From the NCBI GenBank assembly GCA_025716855.1, contig JAIXMQ010000021.1, positions 372,001 through 436,000 of the forward strand: DNA of 64,000 bases, in the 5' to 3' direction. This document shows, in pieces, positions 1 through 12,205 of the stretch (its first letter is position 1; each line of letters begins with the position of its first letter). A model generated the notes under the pieces. It was not told the origin of the DNA and did no database searches. It saw only the letters and a program-made list of their open reading frames with translations. A program made the position numbers and the translations under genes. This DNA is from Pilaira anomala (Eukaryota; Mucoromycota; Mucoromycetes; Mucorales; Mucoraceae).

Positions 1-3000
1 CCAAAGGTCGGGACCTGCCTAAAAATATACTTTTTTCCCCTTTTCCAATGATTTGATTGGCTCATTTTTTTTTCGCTGTAACAAAGAAAAAAACCCTTTT
101 TTTTTTTTTTGGGATTGATTGAAAGTTTACAAGGCTTTAGATGATGTATCTGTTTTAAGTAATAATATGGCAGTATGCCAATAGCTTTTTTTTTAAAAAA
201 AATCAATGAATAAAGATCGATTTTTAAACAAAATCAATATATAAAAAGCTATTTAAAGTAGTATTTTATACCAATAGCAATAGCGCCTTTATTATGAACG
301 TCATTTTGAAATAAGATAAAGACCAATGATATGAAGCAATATACAATTGAAAAGCCAATAGCTACTGAGATCTAGCAGATTTGCAGGTAAAATAATGTCA
401 TGAAATATCTAATTTGCAGGTAAAACTAGGACCGATAAAGTACAGATTTTGCGGGTAAACCAGGACTGGGGGCTAATTCCAAGAATATTACTACCAAGAC
501 GCAATGCAATCCCAATAGAATCCCTCAAGGTATTCAGATTTCAAACAAGTAGTAGAGCATCATAATCTTGATGAAAAACCAGCGCTAATAATGAAGGTCC
601 ATACGAGTGCAACTCATACTTTCCAACACTTTCACTTGGGACAGATTCTAGGAATCTTACTATCAAGAGGCGATGCAATCCCAATAGAATCCCTCAAGGT
701 ATTCAGATTTCAAACAAGTAATAGAGCATTATAATCTTGATGAAAAACCAGCGCTAATAATGAAGGTTCATACGAGTGCAATGCAATTCATATTTTCCAA
801 CACTTTCACTTGGGACAGATTCTAGGAATCTTACTATCAAGACGCGATGCAATGCCAATAGAATCCCTCAAGGTATTCAGATTTCAAACAAGTAATAGAG
901 CATCATAATCTTGATGAAAAACCAGCGCTAATAATGAAGGTTCATACGAGTGCAATGCAATTCATATTTTCCAACACTTTCACTTGGGACAGATTCTAGG
1001 AATCTTACTATCAAGACGCGATGCAATGCCAATAGAATCCCTCAAGGTATTCAGATTTCAAACAAGTAGTAGAGCATAACAATCTTGATGAAAAACCAGC
1101 GCTAATAATGAAGGTCCATACGAGTGCGATGCAACTCATACTTTCCAGCACTTTCACTTGGGACAGATTCCAGGAATCTTACTATCAAGACGCGATGCAA
1201 TCCCAACAGATTCTCTCAAGGTATTCAGAGTACTTCTAAACAAAACTGATTAGTTATAGTACTGACATTTTGTGCTCTGATCTTATTTGCATACCTTATT
1301 GCTTGTAAATATAGTTGCTGAACAACCTACGTTGTCAAAAAAAAAGGCATCATAAGAAAAAAGGATCATTTTCTATTTGAGATTTATTAGACAAAATGAA
1401 TCATTTATTTTTTGATAAAATTATTAGACTTACCATTGATAACAATATGTTTTATGCAGGTCTTTTTTCCCTTGGAACATTGTCTTCTCTAGGCAAGGAG
1501 TGTGGCAAAAGAAGAGATTAAAAAATGTAGCGGTAAGGAAGGAAGATTCATTTTGGAATATATATAAAAAGAAGAAAGTGAAAGAAAAAAACAAAATAAA
1601 AAAAAAGATTATTTATAATGAACCCCCCCCCCTGTTTGTCTGGCGTATGAGAAAAAAACCTGCCTGTATGCCATGTGAAAAAAAAAATTGATGTAATAGT
1701 GTATTTCATGCAAAAGTTATAAAAACCTTATTCACGTGACAATGTGCCTTGTTATATTTTTTATAAATCCGGATAAAAGTAATCCGTGATCCAGTTTAAA
1801 TAACTATACAATTGCATTAATACTTTTGGCGGTCAATGCCAAAGTAATATAATTCTTGATAGTTAAATCTGCCTCTCTCACTTTTAATTTATGGTAAAAA
1901 AAAAATTTAAAGGAAGAGACCTTTTGATACTACCATTCTATTACGATAGTAAATCCCTACGCTACACTATGTGTGTTTACTAACCTTAATTAGTCTTTCT
2001 AATAAAGAATAACGAGGCATTGTAGACATGATTTTTTTGTTGTAGCGAAAAAAACTTGAGCCAATCAAATTATCGGAAAAGGGGGAAAAAATATATTTTT
2101 AGCCAAAGCTAATAAGCGCGCCTCATAAAACCTACACACACCACATATTTAAGCCCAGAAAACCTTTCTTGTCAAAGTAAAGTCATTCAATATTAACTAT
2201 TCTATTATACAATACTATATACAGAAAATTCTAAATTTATATGGGCAGATAATTGCATATAAAGATGTATTTTTTTATATGTAAAAAATATACTTTTTCT
2301 AACAAAAACTGTTTTCCTTACATGCACTACAAATGGAGAGTGCATGTAGCGTAGTCTACGTACACCTCGTTTTTCGGTCCCAGAAATCAAAATTTTGACA
2401 AAAAATACCTTCTTGTCAAAGTAAAGTCCCTCTAAATCAGCTATTTTATTAAACAATATGATATACAAAAAGTGTAGAATTTGAAGGCGCATCTTTCTAT
2501 ATAATTTGATTTATATTGTTGGAAACAAAAAATATACTTGCCCTAACAAAAACTTTATTTCGTTTTTTGATAATAAACATAAATTATCATTATTACTTAG
2601 CTTTAATTTTTACATCATTCAAAAGAGCGCAAAATTCTACATATGTCATTAAAAGGCCAAGCTTTAAAACCTTTTTAATCTAAAGATGTATGGATATTTC
2701 TGAATTTTGAAAAAATCCATAGGGGGGGACTAGCAAATTTTTCAAAAAAATGGAGTTTTTTTCACAGCTTAAAAAAAAATAAAAATTAGAAATGCAGATA
2801 TATCTTTGTATTTAAATGGTTTTAAAGTTTAGCTTTTTATTGATGTCTAAGGTATAATTTGACGCTCTTTCGAATGATGTAAAAATCAAAGTAACATAAT
2901 TATAAAGTTTAATAGTCATTGCGAAAAAACACAGCTTCTATTAGGACATGTATATTTTTTATATATAAGATGATAAATCTAAATGCATAGAAATCTTAGT

Positions 3001-3540
3001 TTTTAAATTCTACATCTTTGGAATATAACATTGTCTAACAAAATATGTCTGTATCCTGATTTGGTTTTTTTCCTGTTTTTAGACCTAAAAATTGAGATTT
3101 GGGTCCAAATTTCTTTCTTTTCAAATTAAAGTCTTTTATTTCACCTATTCTATTATACAATATAATATACAATCGATGCAGAATTTAAAGGCGCATCTTT
3201 CTATTGATTCAGAATTGTTATTTTGTATGTAGAAAATATACTTGCCCCAACAAAAACTGTATATTGTTTTTTCATTATACCTATAAATATTTGTTACTAT
3301 TTTACTTTGCTTTTTACATCGTTAAAAAGAGCGCAAAATTCTACATATATCGTTAAAAATCCAAGATTTAAAACCTTTTCAATATCAAGATATATCCACA
3401 TTTTTCATTTTCGAAAAAATCTTAAGGGGGGGACTGGCTGGTTTTTGACTAAAAAATGCATTATTTTCACTTTTCAGACGATTTAATTGGCTCAATTTTT
3501 TTTCCGCTACAAAAAAAAAGCCTTGTAAAGTATCTCCTTT
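1..3540. repeat. Segmental duplication, copy A (3.5 kb)
   Basis: This stretch is nearly identical, base by base, to about 11548-15105. The offset shifts only at a few indels: a 189-bp block missing here, one extra 174-bp tandem unit here, and a duplication of about 40 bp near 13190-13250 in the other copy. It starts inside an inverted-repeat arm (CCAATGATTTGATTGGCTC near 45), so it is cut by the window edge. It holds a tandem array (469-1230), an AT-rich spacer and a TIR element (1930-3625). No credible gene: the ORFs at 1500-1691 (+) and 2205-2492 (-) are lysine- or AT-driven and match no family I know. Identity falls after about 3150. Confidence 0.9.
469..1230. repeat. 174-bp tandem repeat array, copy A
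   Basis: Unit starts (GGGACAGATTCTAGGAATCT or a variant) fall at about 469, 638, 812, 986 and 1160, giving spacings of 169, 174, 174 and 174 bp. The last unit is partial and ends near 1230. The first unit is 5 bp shorter and more diverged. Recurrent words are CCCTCAAGGTATTCAGATTT and AACCAGCGCTAATAATGAAGG. There is no conserved open frame, so this is a satellite-like noncoding array. Copy B has one unit fewer. Confidence 0.93.
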
Positions 3541-3625
3541 TTCTTTATCAAAAAAACTAGTCAAGGTCAGTAAACACGTAGTGTAGCGTAGGGAATTTGC
3601 TACTGTAATTACTGGGTAGTTTGTG
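1930..3625. mobile_element. TIR element, internal deletion derivative A
   Basis: The ends are long imperfect inverted repeats. The left arm (about 1930-2100) carries AATCCCTACGCTACAC and AGCCAATCAAAT; the right arm (about 3410-3625) carries the complements ATTTAATTGGCT and GTGTAGCGTAGGGAATT. The interior is a mosaic of one module of about 310 bp in alternating orientation, marked by TTTTTACATCATT-AAAGAGCGCAAAATTCT: forward near 2613 and 3315, inverted near 2857. Compared with the element at 9545-11640, about 0.5 kb is missing just inside the left arm (junction near 2105-2112, before TAATAAGCGCGCCTC). No transposase is visible, so it is non-autonomous. The superfamily is unknown. Confidence 0.65.
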
Positions 3626-5033
3626 GGAGAAAATGGGTGGGTGGTGGAGTTTCCCGTATTAAGATATCCAGGTAATTAATATTGAGGATAAATATAGAGT
3701 GCTTATCGTCTCAATTCGAGTATTTTCGATGTCAATTCGCTTAATGCATTTTTTCTACTGGGAACAGCAGAGTCTTTATTTAACACTTTGAAAAAATAAA
3801 TGCTTTTATGTGAGATGTAAAAAAAGTTATCTTTTTCTTTTTGTTAAAAGAGATATTGCGATAAGCAATTTGAAACTTTAAAAAAAAACGACTTTCCATA
3901 AGAAATTTCATAGTTTTAAGCTTTCATAAAACTAAAACCTTTTTTTATTTACCGTGTATATATAGTCAATAATAATTATTAGTACCACATAATATTCAAC
4001 AATGTTTTTCCGTTTTTCTTTACAAGACTTTTTTTGCTTAAAAAGGTACATTTTTTTTTTTTATTTAGCGTGGATGAAAAGAGGCTCTCTTTATAACGTA
4101 ACATATAAACTTGTTTCAATAACTCGAATCATACCAGTAAATAAATAAATATGTGTTTTAAATGCGTCACTCAGTACCTTCTGTTGTAAAAAGAAAAAAA
4201 AAAAAAAAAAAAAGTTAGAATAGGGCGGTTTAAATAATATAAGCAAATGTAGGTATTTACATACATATTCCTAATTACCTTTTTATATTTTAGTATTTTT
4301 ATGTTCGTATCACGATGAACAAAAAGTAACATATTATGTTCAAACGCCGTTCAACGTAGTATGTATAAGATCGGGATTTCCAATCAGTAAAAATATCTTG
4401 GCAAATAGATAAAACCAACTATCTTGTTGCTTATCTCTGTCCCTTCTTAACTATAGTAGAATTTAATATATTAGAAAAAAAATATACCAAGGTAATCATT
4501 TAATAGAAATATATAATTTAGGACTCAAGTATCACCTGTATTACAGATCGACGAAATTTATACGTCATTTAAAAAAGAGAAAACTTGGTACCATGAACCT
4601 GGATTATAGGGACTTAGTTAGTGATAATTTGATATTTTTTTTTTCTCTTTTAATCAAATGAAAGAGTGATCTATAACAACTGATTTTAATCCTTTTTTTT
4701 TTCTACAAGGATGAAAATAAAAATAAAGTTTTTTTTATATGTCTTTTTTTCAACATTTATTAAGAGTAACACAGAAAACAATAACCCTAATTTAACCATT
4801 TTGGGGCCAACATGATCAATTTAATAAAGCGAGGTGAGAAAGAAGAAAAAAAAAACTTCTCTCTCTCTCTCTCTCTTCCCGATACATATGGTAATTTTGG
4901 CTGGTGGTCAAAATATTAAAATCACCCGGAAATCCGAAAAAAAAAAATAGAAATGAATTAATTTTTCCTTTTCTTTTTTTCTCTCTTTTTTCCCTTTTTC
5001 TTTTCTACTCTCAACAAAAAAAAAATAATAATA
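3626..5033. other. Intergenic, no gene seen
   Basis: AT-rich sequence with homopolymers and no family-like ORF. A (CT)n tract lies at about 4857-4876, and T-rich or pyrimidine-rich runs just upstream of 5034 fit the promoter and 5' UTR of the glycosyltransferase gene. Confidence 0.6.
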
Positions 5034-6230
5034 ATGGGCATATTTTCAAATTTATTTGGAACAGGAGGCAAAGCTTATTCAAGGTTACCCAGTCCAACCA
5101 CATTTATTCGACCTAAACGATGGCGAGCAATAACGATATTAAAGTATTCTATCTTTATCATTACAACAATCATCGTCACTTTCTTTGCTGTTTGTCAACT
5201 ACAGCTGAACGTTAGAGTTTATTTACGTAACTGGATCACACATGCAGATGATGCTTATTATAAACCATTAGCCGGTTGTTTTGATAGTTTACCAGATACC
5301 AGTCCTTATTTAAACGGTGTGAATCAATACACATATGATGTAGCTCCCGGTATAAGTTTAATGGAAGATTATGATTGTTATGATTTTGCTGCCACGATAA
5401 AATCAAAGCCATTTCTAGAACACCCAATTTCAAAAGAAAAGACTGTATATCATGCTTATTGGCGTTCAGATTTAGCCCCTGTCGGTCCAAAACAATTAGC
5501 TACTTTAAGATCTTTCTTTGCCACTCAGAATCCAAACAATACCGTAATCTATCTTTGGTCAAATGGTGATCTTTCTTTATCTCCTGTAATTCAACAAATT
5601 CAAAAACATGTAGGTGATAGACTGATTACGAAAGTATATGATCCAGTTGAATTAGCTCAAGGTTCTCCTATGGAAGGTTCTCCTCATTTAGAATTTAAAG
5701 ATGATAGTGGATATTTGGATGGTGATTTGATTCGATTATTAGCTATTTATCGATATGGTGGTATGTGGTTTGATATGGATTCATTATTTATTAGAGATAT
5801 GGCTCCACTTTTAGAACATGAATGGTTATCTCAATGGGATTGTTTCTTACCAAATGGTTTCCCATTTAATGGTGCATTTATGCGTTTTCATCGTAAATCT
5901 CCATACCTTTGTGAAATGTTATCTGAATTAGCTTCTGGTCCATTACCAAGACCAGATACAATTGATTGGGGAGGATACATGTATTATAGAATTTATCGTA
6001 GATTATTACATCATGGTGTAAGACCTTGGGCTGTCTTACCTTGGTGCTTTACTGATTCCATGGTTTGTTCTCCAAAAAATTCTATGCCAAATGCTTTTAT
6101 TGAAGCCGATTTTGATAAAGAAAGATTATTACAAACATTCGCCTACCATTGGCATAATCAGTGGAAAAAGGAACCTGGATCTTTATTTAAATTTTTAGAA
6201 GAAAGGCATAAAAATGTTACTGGCTGGTAA
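5034..6230 (+). CDS. Golgi type II membrane glycosyltransferase, GT32-like (DXD)
   Basis: Single-exon gene of 398 aa. A short basic N-terminus is followed by one membrane anchor at about residues 35-54, then a lumenal catalytic region, which is the topology of Golgi glycosyltransferases. The core motif GGMWFDMDSLF places the DXD sugar-nucleotide and metal site at D247-M248-D249. This motif and the surrounding layout are those of the Gly_transf_sug (GT32; Och1, alpha-1,4-glycosyltransferase) group. The likely role is adding a hexose to glycoproteins or glycolipids from a nucleotide sugar; donor and acceptor cannot be told. The ATG is the first in frame, follows a pyrimidine-rich leader and AATAATAATA, and precedes the anchor directly. 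The gene sits between two repeat blocks but looks intact, with typical codon use. Confidence 0.82.
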   Translation: MGIFSNLFGTGGKAYSRLPSPTTFIRPKRWRAITILKYSIFIITTIIVTFFAVCQLQLNVRVYLRNWITHADDAYYKPLAGCFDSLPDTSPYLNGVNQYTYDVAPGISLMEDYDCYDFAATIKSKPFLEHPISKEKTVYHAYWRSDLAPVGPKQLATLRSFFATQNPNNTVIYLWSNGDLSLSPVIQQIQKHVGDRLITKVYDPVELAQGSPMEGSPHLEFKDDSGYLDGDLIRLLAIYRYGGMWFDMDSLFIRDMAPLLEHEWLSQWDCFLPNGFPFNGAFMRFHRKSPYLCEMLSELASGPLPRPDTIDWGGYMYYRIYRRLLHHGVRPWAVLPWCFTDSMVCSPKNSMPNAFIEADFDKERLLQTFAYHWHNQWKKEPGSLFKFLEERHKNVTGW

Positions 6231-7240
6231 TCTTTTTTATATATGTACCTATTTTCTCTTTCTGTAAATAAAATATAATTTTAAACATCAATAACTTACA
6301 TTAGAGCATTTGTAATTACCTTACATATCTTCCTATATCATTCCTGAATGTACAGTCTAACAACAAAAAAGACCTAATAAGTAATTCCGTTTTCAAAAAC
6401 TTTATCAACAAAAAATGACCTTACAGACAGACGCTATTAAACATCATAAGTATGTACACATTAGCCACAAATAGGCTGAGTATATTATACCCACATGTAA
6501 CAAACATTAGCATAGATTGAACAGATCAAGTAGAGACAAATAAGTCAGTGATCCTATCTAAAATTTCTGCTCAAAAGAAACTGGTTTTACCGCCTCTCTC
6601 AACAGCAAAATCCTATCTACGACGCCAAGCTTTTATATGCATTATCTAAATACACATGAGAAAGCTTCTTAAATAAATAAATTGTCAGCAATATCATTTA
6701 CACCCTCTTCAACTTGATGTAAATACAAAAAAGCAAAAGATATAAAATTCAAGTTTATAAAAGAAATTGGATATTCAATTAAAATGATTCCGTGTTGAAA
6801 AACCAAAAATGACATCTCCTGTGTTTCCATTGAATTGTCAAGATTTTTTTTTCCAGTGTTTTTTTCCTAAACCGTGATTGTGATAGCATGATGGGGTACA
6901 ACAAATAATATAGGTATCACCAAAAGAAAGAGAATAACAATGGAGCAAATTCAACATTCATATATCTACAGAACGACTAACATATTCTTTAATAAACTCA
7001 GGTTTGTTTTTTTTATGACACTAATTATACAACCCAAAACAAAAAAAAAAACCATTGCTTAATTATTACATATATCAATCAAACAAACATAAAAGATCTT
7101 GTTGTCTGAGAATAGAAATAAGGTTTGCAATACATCTTTGTACTCATTTTTATTATAAATAAACACCGTTAAAACAAAAAAGCCTGTTTAACATCTTTCT
7201 TTTTATCTTTTTTAACAATTGAATTTTTGAATAAAAAAAA
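6231..7240. other. Intergenic, no gene seen
   Basis: About 1 kb of AT-rich DNA between the glycosyltransferase stop and the P450 start. No frame with family-like sequence and no RNA gene recognised. The last 100 bp are A/T-rich leader of the P450 gene. Confidence 0.6.
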
Positions 7241-9171
7241 ATGGATCGACTAAATACATTTATCGACTCACTTCCTCGCCGATTTGAGAAAAACCAAATG
7301 ATGCCAATCGTTAGTATTGCAGCAGCAACTACTCTTTTATATTTATCGTATAGGTTCGTTACAAAGAAGAATCCCAATAATCAAGGTCTGAAAGAAATTC
7401 CTTCTCCTCGCGGTAGCTATCCTTATTTCGGTCATATGCTTTCTCTTGGATCTGAGCCTAGCCGTAAAGTTGCTGAATGGCATAAAGAAGCAGGACATAT
7501 CATTAAGGTGCGTATGGGTATTCAAACATGGGTCATGATTGATGATCCTGATTTGGCTCATAAAGTATTTGTTACAAATGGTGTTAATGCGTCTCATAGA
7601 CCTCACCAAACATTTACAGATATTTACAGTCATAATGGAAGGTACTTGAACCCTTTTTTTTTTATATATGTATTTATATCAAACAATTGAATCTTACTCA
7701 TTTTTTTTTCTAAAATTATATAAACAATAGAGGATTAGCATTTTCACAACCAGAAAAACATTGGAAAGATGTCAGAGCTGCAGGTAAAAGAAGGTTTTAG
7801 TATTATACAAACAAAGCCTAACTTCTTTTTTTTTTAAAAAAAAAGTTATTTCTATTATTTCTCAAAAATATGTTGATACAAATTACATGAAACCTATTCA
7901 AAGAGAAGCAGCCGCTTTAACCGAAAGGTTGATTAAATATTCAAAGGAAGCAGACGGTATAGATCCTGTTATTCATTTACATTTAAATTCTATGAACATT
8001 ATCTATATGTCTGCCTTTGGTAAACGATTTGATAGTATTGAAGATGAAGAATTCCGTTCAGTATCTGAAACCATGATAGAGTCTTTACGTTTATCTGGTC
8101 CTGAAAATGACATATCTGGTTTTTTTCCAATTTTTGCCATTGTAGAGTATCTCACTGGAAAATCTAAAATCATGAGAGACTATATAGAAAAAGATCGCGA
8201 TCCTCTCTATACGAGACTTATCAATGAAGCCATGACGAAAGAAAAGCCTAATCTTGTAAAAGAGTTAGAGAAATTTAATTTTGACCACCATGCCAAGTTA
8301 GTGATTATGTGTAAAGTTTAATAATTTATGTGATTCCGCATATAATGACACTTTGTCTAAAAAATGTTTGTATTTTATTTGTAGCCGATTTAATTATTGC
8401 TGGTACCGATACGGTTTCTATCACACTCTCCTGGGTTTTCGGTCTCATGTGTAACTATCCAGAAGTCCAAAGTAAGGCTGCTTCTGAAATTGATGGCTTT
8501 ATTAAATTGAATGGACGTCTCCCACTTTTCTCTGATCGTGATAGTCTGCCATACTGTGTATCTATGCTCAAGGAATGTATGAGATTTAAATCTACAACTC
8601 CATTTGGTATCCCTCATAAAGCAAACGAAGATAGTACGTATAAGTTTGTTCTTTTTTTTATTGATTTCTACTAAAAAACCTTTTTTTTTATTATGTTCTC
8701 CAATAGTCCTTGTCGATGGATACCTCATTCCTAAAGGTACTATCATTTTCCCTAGCATGGAAAGTATGCACATGAATCCTGAAGTTTACACAAACCCAGA
8801 AGTGTTTTATCCTGAGAGATTTTCTGATAATCTCCAACTTATGGACAGCGCTGCTAAAGGCAAGTTAGAAACACGAGATCATTTCAACTTTGGTTGGGGA
8901 AGGTAAGATACAATACAAATTATGAAAAAGAAAACATATTTATTTATTTTATTGTATTGTATGTAGACGTATGTGTGCAGGAATCTATATGGCTGAAGCT
9001 GAACTCTTCAGTACGTTTGTCCATGTACTTTCAAGATGTAGTATTGAGCCTATCAGAGATAGTAACGGAAAAGAACAATTCCCAGATATTGATCGTTCTG
9101 TCGTCATTGGTCCTACTATGACACCAGCTCCTTACAAGGTTAAATTTGTTGAGCGCACCCAAAGCCTCTAG
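7241..9171 (+). CDS. Cytochrome P450 monooxygenase (6 exons)
   Basis: Exons 7241-7641, 7731-7783, 7846-8310, 8385-8633, 8707-8902 and 8967-9171 join in frame to 522 aa, the usual P450 length. Visible landmarks: N-terminal membrane anchor at about residues 22-40; I-helix oxygen-activation motif AGTDT (312-316); K-helix ExxR (E370, R373); PERF motif in exon 5; and the heme loop FGWGRRMCAG, completed across the exon 5/6 junction, with C458 as heme thiolate. Such enzymes are ER-anchored and take electrons from NADPH-P450 reductase. The substrate cannot be predicted, and it cannot be placed in a CYP family by eye. All introns are GT-AG with T-rich tails. It lies next to the repeat block starting at 9545. 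Confidence 0.93.
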
Positions 9172-9544
9172 TTATTAGTTATAATGTAGCTTTGTAGATA
9201 TATTTATTTATAAAAGTTTATTTTAATAATCTAATCAAGACACGACATCTTTTTTATTTTCAATAAAGTACACCAAATGGGTTTCGTAAAGTATGTATAA
9301 AACGATCCTCAAGTTTGTTTGGCACAATAAAACTTCTTGTCCAAAAGTATAACTAGTTTCTTTTTCTATTTATATTGATTTTTCTTGCAGTAACAAATGT
9401 TCATTTTTATTCTTTTCAGTTTCTTTATTTATCTTCTTATTCAATATTTAGACTTCCTTCCTAAATTTCAATCGCATACACAGCACTGATTTGTAGGAAA
9501 TATATAAAACAAACGGACAATTGTTGCGCATTGGATGAATATCA

Positions 9545-11640
9545 CTAATACGGAAGAGCAACATAGCACTACTAGTTACTGACATTGAGTCTAAAGAAGG
9601 CAATTTTTAGGTTGAGGATAGTTGATAAAGAAAGTTTTTTTTCTTATAGCGTGTTAAATTTGTTAGCCAATCAAATCGTTTAAAAAAGTAAAAAAAGTAC
9701 ATTTTTGGGCAAAAACCAGCCAGTCCCAACCTTTGGATTTTTTCAAGAGTTTTAAATGTGGATATATCTTGGGATTATAAGAATTGTAGAGCAGAGCTAT
9801 TGAATGGTTTCTGATATAGAATTTGACGCTCTTTTGAATGGTGTAAAAATCAAAGTAGAGTAATTATAAAGATCAATGTTTATTATGAAAAAGTCAAATT
9901 TCGGTTCTTGTTAGGGCAGGTATATTTTTCATATCTAAACTTATGAATCCAAATATATAAAAAAATGCATCTTTAAATTCTGCATCGACTGTATATCATG
10001 CTGTATATTAGAATAATTGAATTAGGATGACTTTAATTTGATAAGAAAGAAAATTTTGTCCATATCTCGATTTTTTTTCCATTTTAGGGGTAAAAAAACG
10101 GGGCGTTCATAGGGTTTGTAGTGCATTTAGTCTATTTTCATAGGGTGTGTAACGTTTCACTCTGTTTAAAGTCCTATAGACACCCTGTTTGATTTTCACC
10201 CCTAAAATAAGCGCGCCTCATATAAACTATACACACTACAACTGTATCTAAAGACACCACATATTTAAGCCCAGAAAACCTTTCATGTCAAAGTAAAGTC
10301 CTTCAATATTAACTATTTTATTATACAGTACTATATCCAGAAAATTTTAAATTTATATGGGCAGATGATTGTATTTAAAGATATATTTTTTTATATGTAA
10401 AAAATATACTTTCTCTAACAAAAACTGTTTTCCTTACATGCACTACAAATGGAGAGTGCATGTAGCGTGGTCTACATACACCTCGTTTTTTCAGTCCCAG
10501 AAATCAAAATTTTGACAAAAAATACCTTCTTGTCAAAGTAACATCCCTCTAAATCAACTATTTCATTAAACAATATGATATACAGAAAGTGCAGAATTTG
10601 AAGGCGCATCTTTCTATATGATTTGATTTATATTATTGGAAACAGAAAATATACTTGCCCTAACAAAAACTTTATTTCGTTTTCTGACAATAAACATAAA
10701 TTATTATAATTACTTAGCTTTGATTTTTACATCATTCGAAAGAGTGCAAAATTCTGTATTTACCGTTAAAAGACCAAACTTTTAAATCTTTTCAGTCTAA
10801 AGATGTATAGATATTTCTGAATTTTGAAAAAATCCATAGGGGGGGACTAGCAAATTTTTCTAAAAAATGGAATTTTTTTCACAGCTTAAAAAAAAATAAA
10901 AATTAGAAATGCAGATATATCTTTGTATTTAAATGGTTTTAAAGTTTAGCTTTTTGTTGATGTCTAAGGTAGAATTTGACGCTCTTTCGAATGATGTAAA
11001 AATCAAAGTAGCATAATTATAAAGTTTAATAGTAATTGCGAGAAAGCACAGCTTCTATTAGGACATGTATATTTTTTATATACAAGATAATAAATCTAAA
11101 TGCATAGAAATCTTAGTTTTTGAAGTCTGCATCTTTGGAATATAACATTGCCTAACAAAATACGTCTGTATTCTGATTTGGTTTTTTCCCTGTTTTTTGG
11201 ACTTAAATTGAGATTTGGGTCCAAATTTCTTTCTTTTCAAATTAAAGCCTTTTATTTCACCTATTCTATTATACAATATAATATACAGTCGATGCAGAAT
11301 TTAAAGGCGCATCGTTTTACTGATTTAGAATTATTATTTTAGATATAAAAAATTTACTTGCTCTAACAAAAACTGTATACCGTTTTTTTCGTAATATCTG
11401 TTCATATTTGTTATTATTTTACTTTGATTTTTACATCATTGAAAAGAGCGTCAAATTCTACATATATCGTTAAAAAGCCAAGCTTTAAAACCTTTTTAAT
11501 GTAAAGATGTATGGATATTTCTGATTTTTGAAAAAATCCAAAGGGGGTCACTGGCTGATTTTTGGCTGAAAAATGTAATTTTTTTTCACTTTTTCCAATG
11601 ATTTGATTGGCTCGATTTTTTTCGCTGTAACAAAGAAAAA
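9545..11640. mobile_element. Full-length member of the modular TIR element family
   Basis: The left arm (about 9545-9740) contains TTAGCCAATCAAATCG and CCAGCCAGTCCCAACCTTTGG. The right arm (about 11520-11640) carries the complements CCAAAGGGGGTCACTGGCTG and GATTTGATTGGCTC. Between them the same module of about 310 bp recurs in both orientations: inverted near 9820, forward near 10727, inverted near 10975, forward near 11431. A hairpin segment (10081-10208) sits between the first modules. The deletion derivatives at 1930 and 13535 lack the stretch from about 9715 to 10205. No transposase or long ORF, so it is non-autonomous, foldback-like. The right end runs straight into the spacer of copy B. 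Confidence 0.62.
10081..10208. repeat. Nested inverted-repeat segment with perfect 11-bp ends
   Basis: ATTTTAGGGGT (10081-10091) and ACCCCTAAAAT (10198-10208) are perfect inverted repeats. Inside, the words CATAGGG(T) and CCTATAGACACCC extend the pairing imperfectly. The segment occurs only in the full-length TIR element and lies in the part missing from both deletion derivatives. Confidence 0.75.
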
Positions 11641-11685
11641 AACCTTTTTTTTTTTGGGATTGACTGAAAGTTTACAAGGCTTTAG

Positions 11686-11874
11686 CTCTCATGACATATG
11701 CTCTTCCCTAACAATTGGCTCTGTTAAGTCTATCGCTTTTCAACAGCAATAGCAGTAACAATAACAATAACAATAAACCTTCCCGAACAGTTATCACTGA
11801 TTTCTTCCCCCGACAGGGAGTGTTTAGGCTATCACACCCAAAGACTTTTTATCTCTTTTAGGAAAGAATTTCAG
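11686..11874. repeat. 189-bp block present only in copy B of the duplication
   Basis: Copy A reads AAGGCTTTAG-ATGATGTATC (junction at 140/141). Copy B reads AAGGCTTTAG, then 189 bp ending GAATTTCAG, then ATGATGTATC. An AG at both edges gives 2-bp microhomology. The block has higher GC than its surroundings, contains a CAATAACAATAA run, and shows no clear TIR or coding frame. Confidence 0.85.
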
Positions 11875-12205
11875 ATGATGTATCTGTTTTAAGTAATAAT
11901 ATGGCAGTATGCCAATAGCTTTTTTTTTTAAAAAAAAATCAATGAATAAAGATCGATTTTTAAACAAAATCAATATATAAAAAGCTATTTAAAGTGGTAT
12001 ATTATACCAATAGCAATAGCGCCTTTATTATGAACGTCATTTTGAAATAAGATAAAGACCAATGATATGAAGCAATATACAATTGAAAAGCCAATAGCTA
12101 CTGAGATCTAGCAGATTTGCAGGTAAAATAATGTCATGAAATATCTAATTTGCAGGTAAAACTAGGACCGATAAAGTACAGATTTTGCGGGTAATACCAG
12201 GACTT

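Noticed and set aside
1500..1691. Short plus-strand ORF in the repeat, repeated at 13068-13280
   Set aside because: Lysine-rich translation of an A-rich region, frame altered between the two copies by a short tandem duplication, no family resemblance.
2205..2492. 95-aa minus-strand ORF shared by both deleted TIR elements (also 13806-14093)
   Set aside because: Conserved only because the copies are recent duplicates; the full-length element at 10320-10600 carries an indel in the same region and shows no equivalent long ORF.
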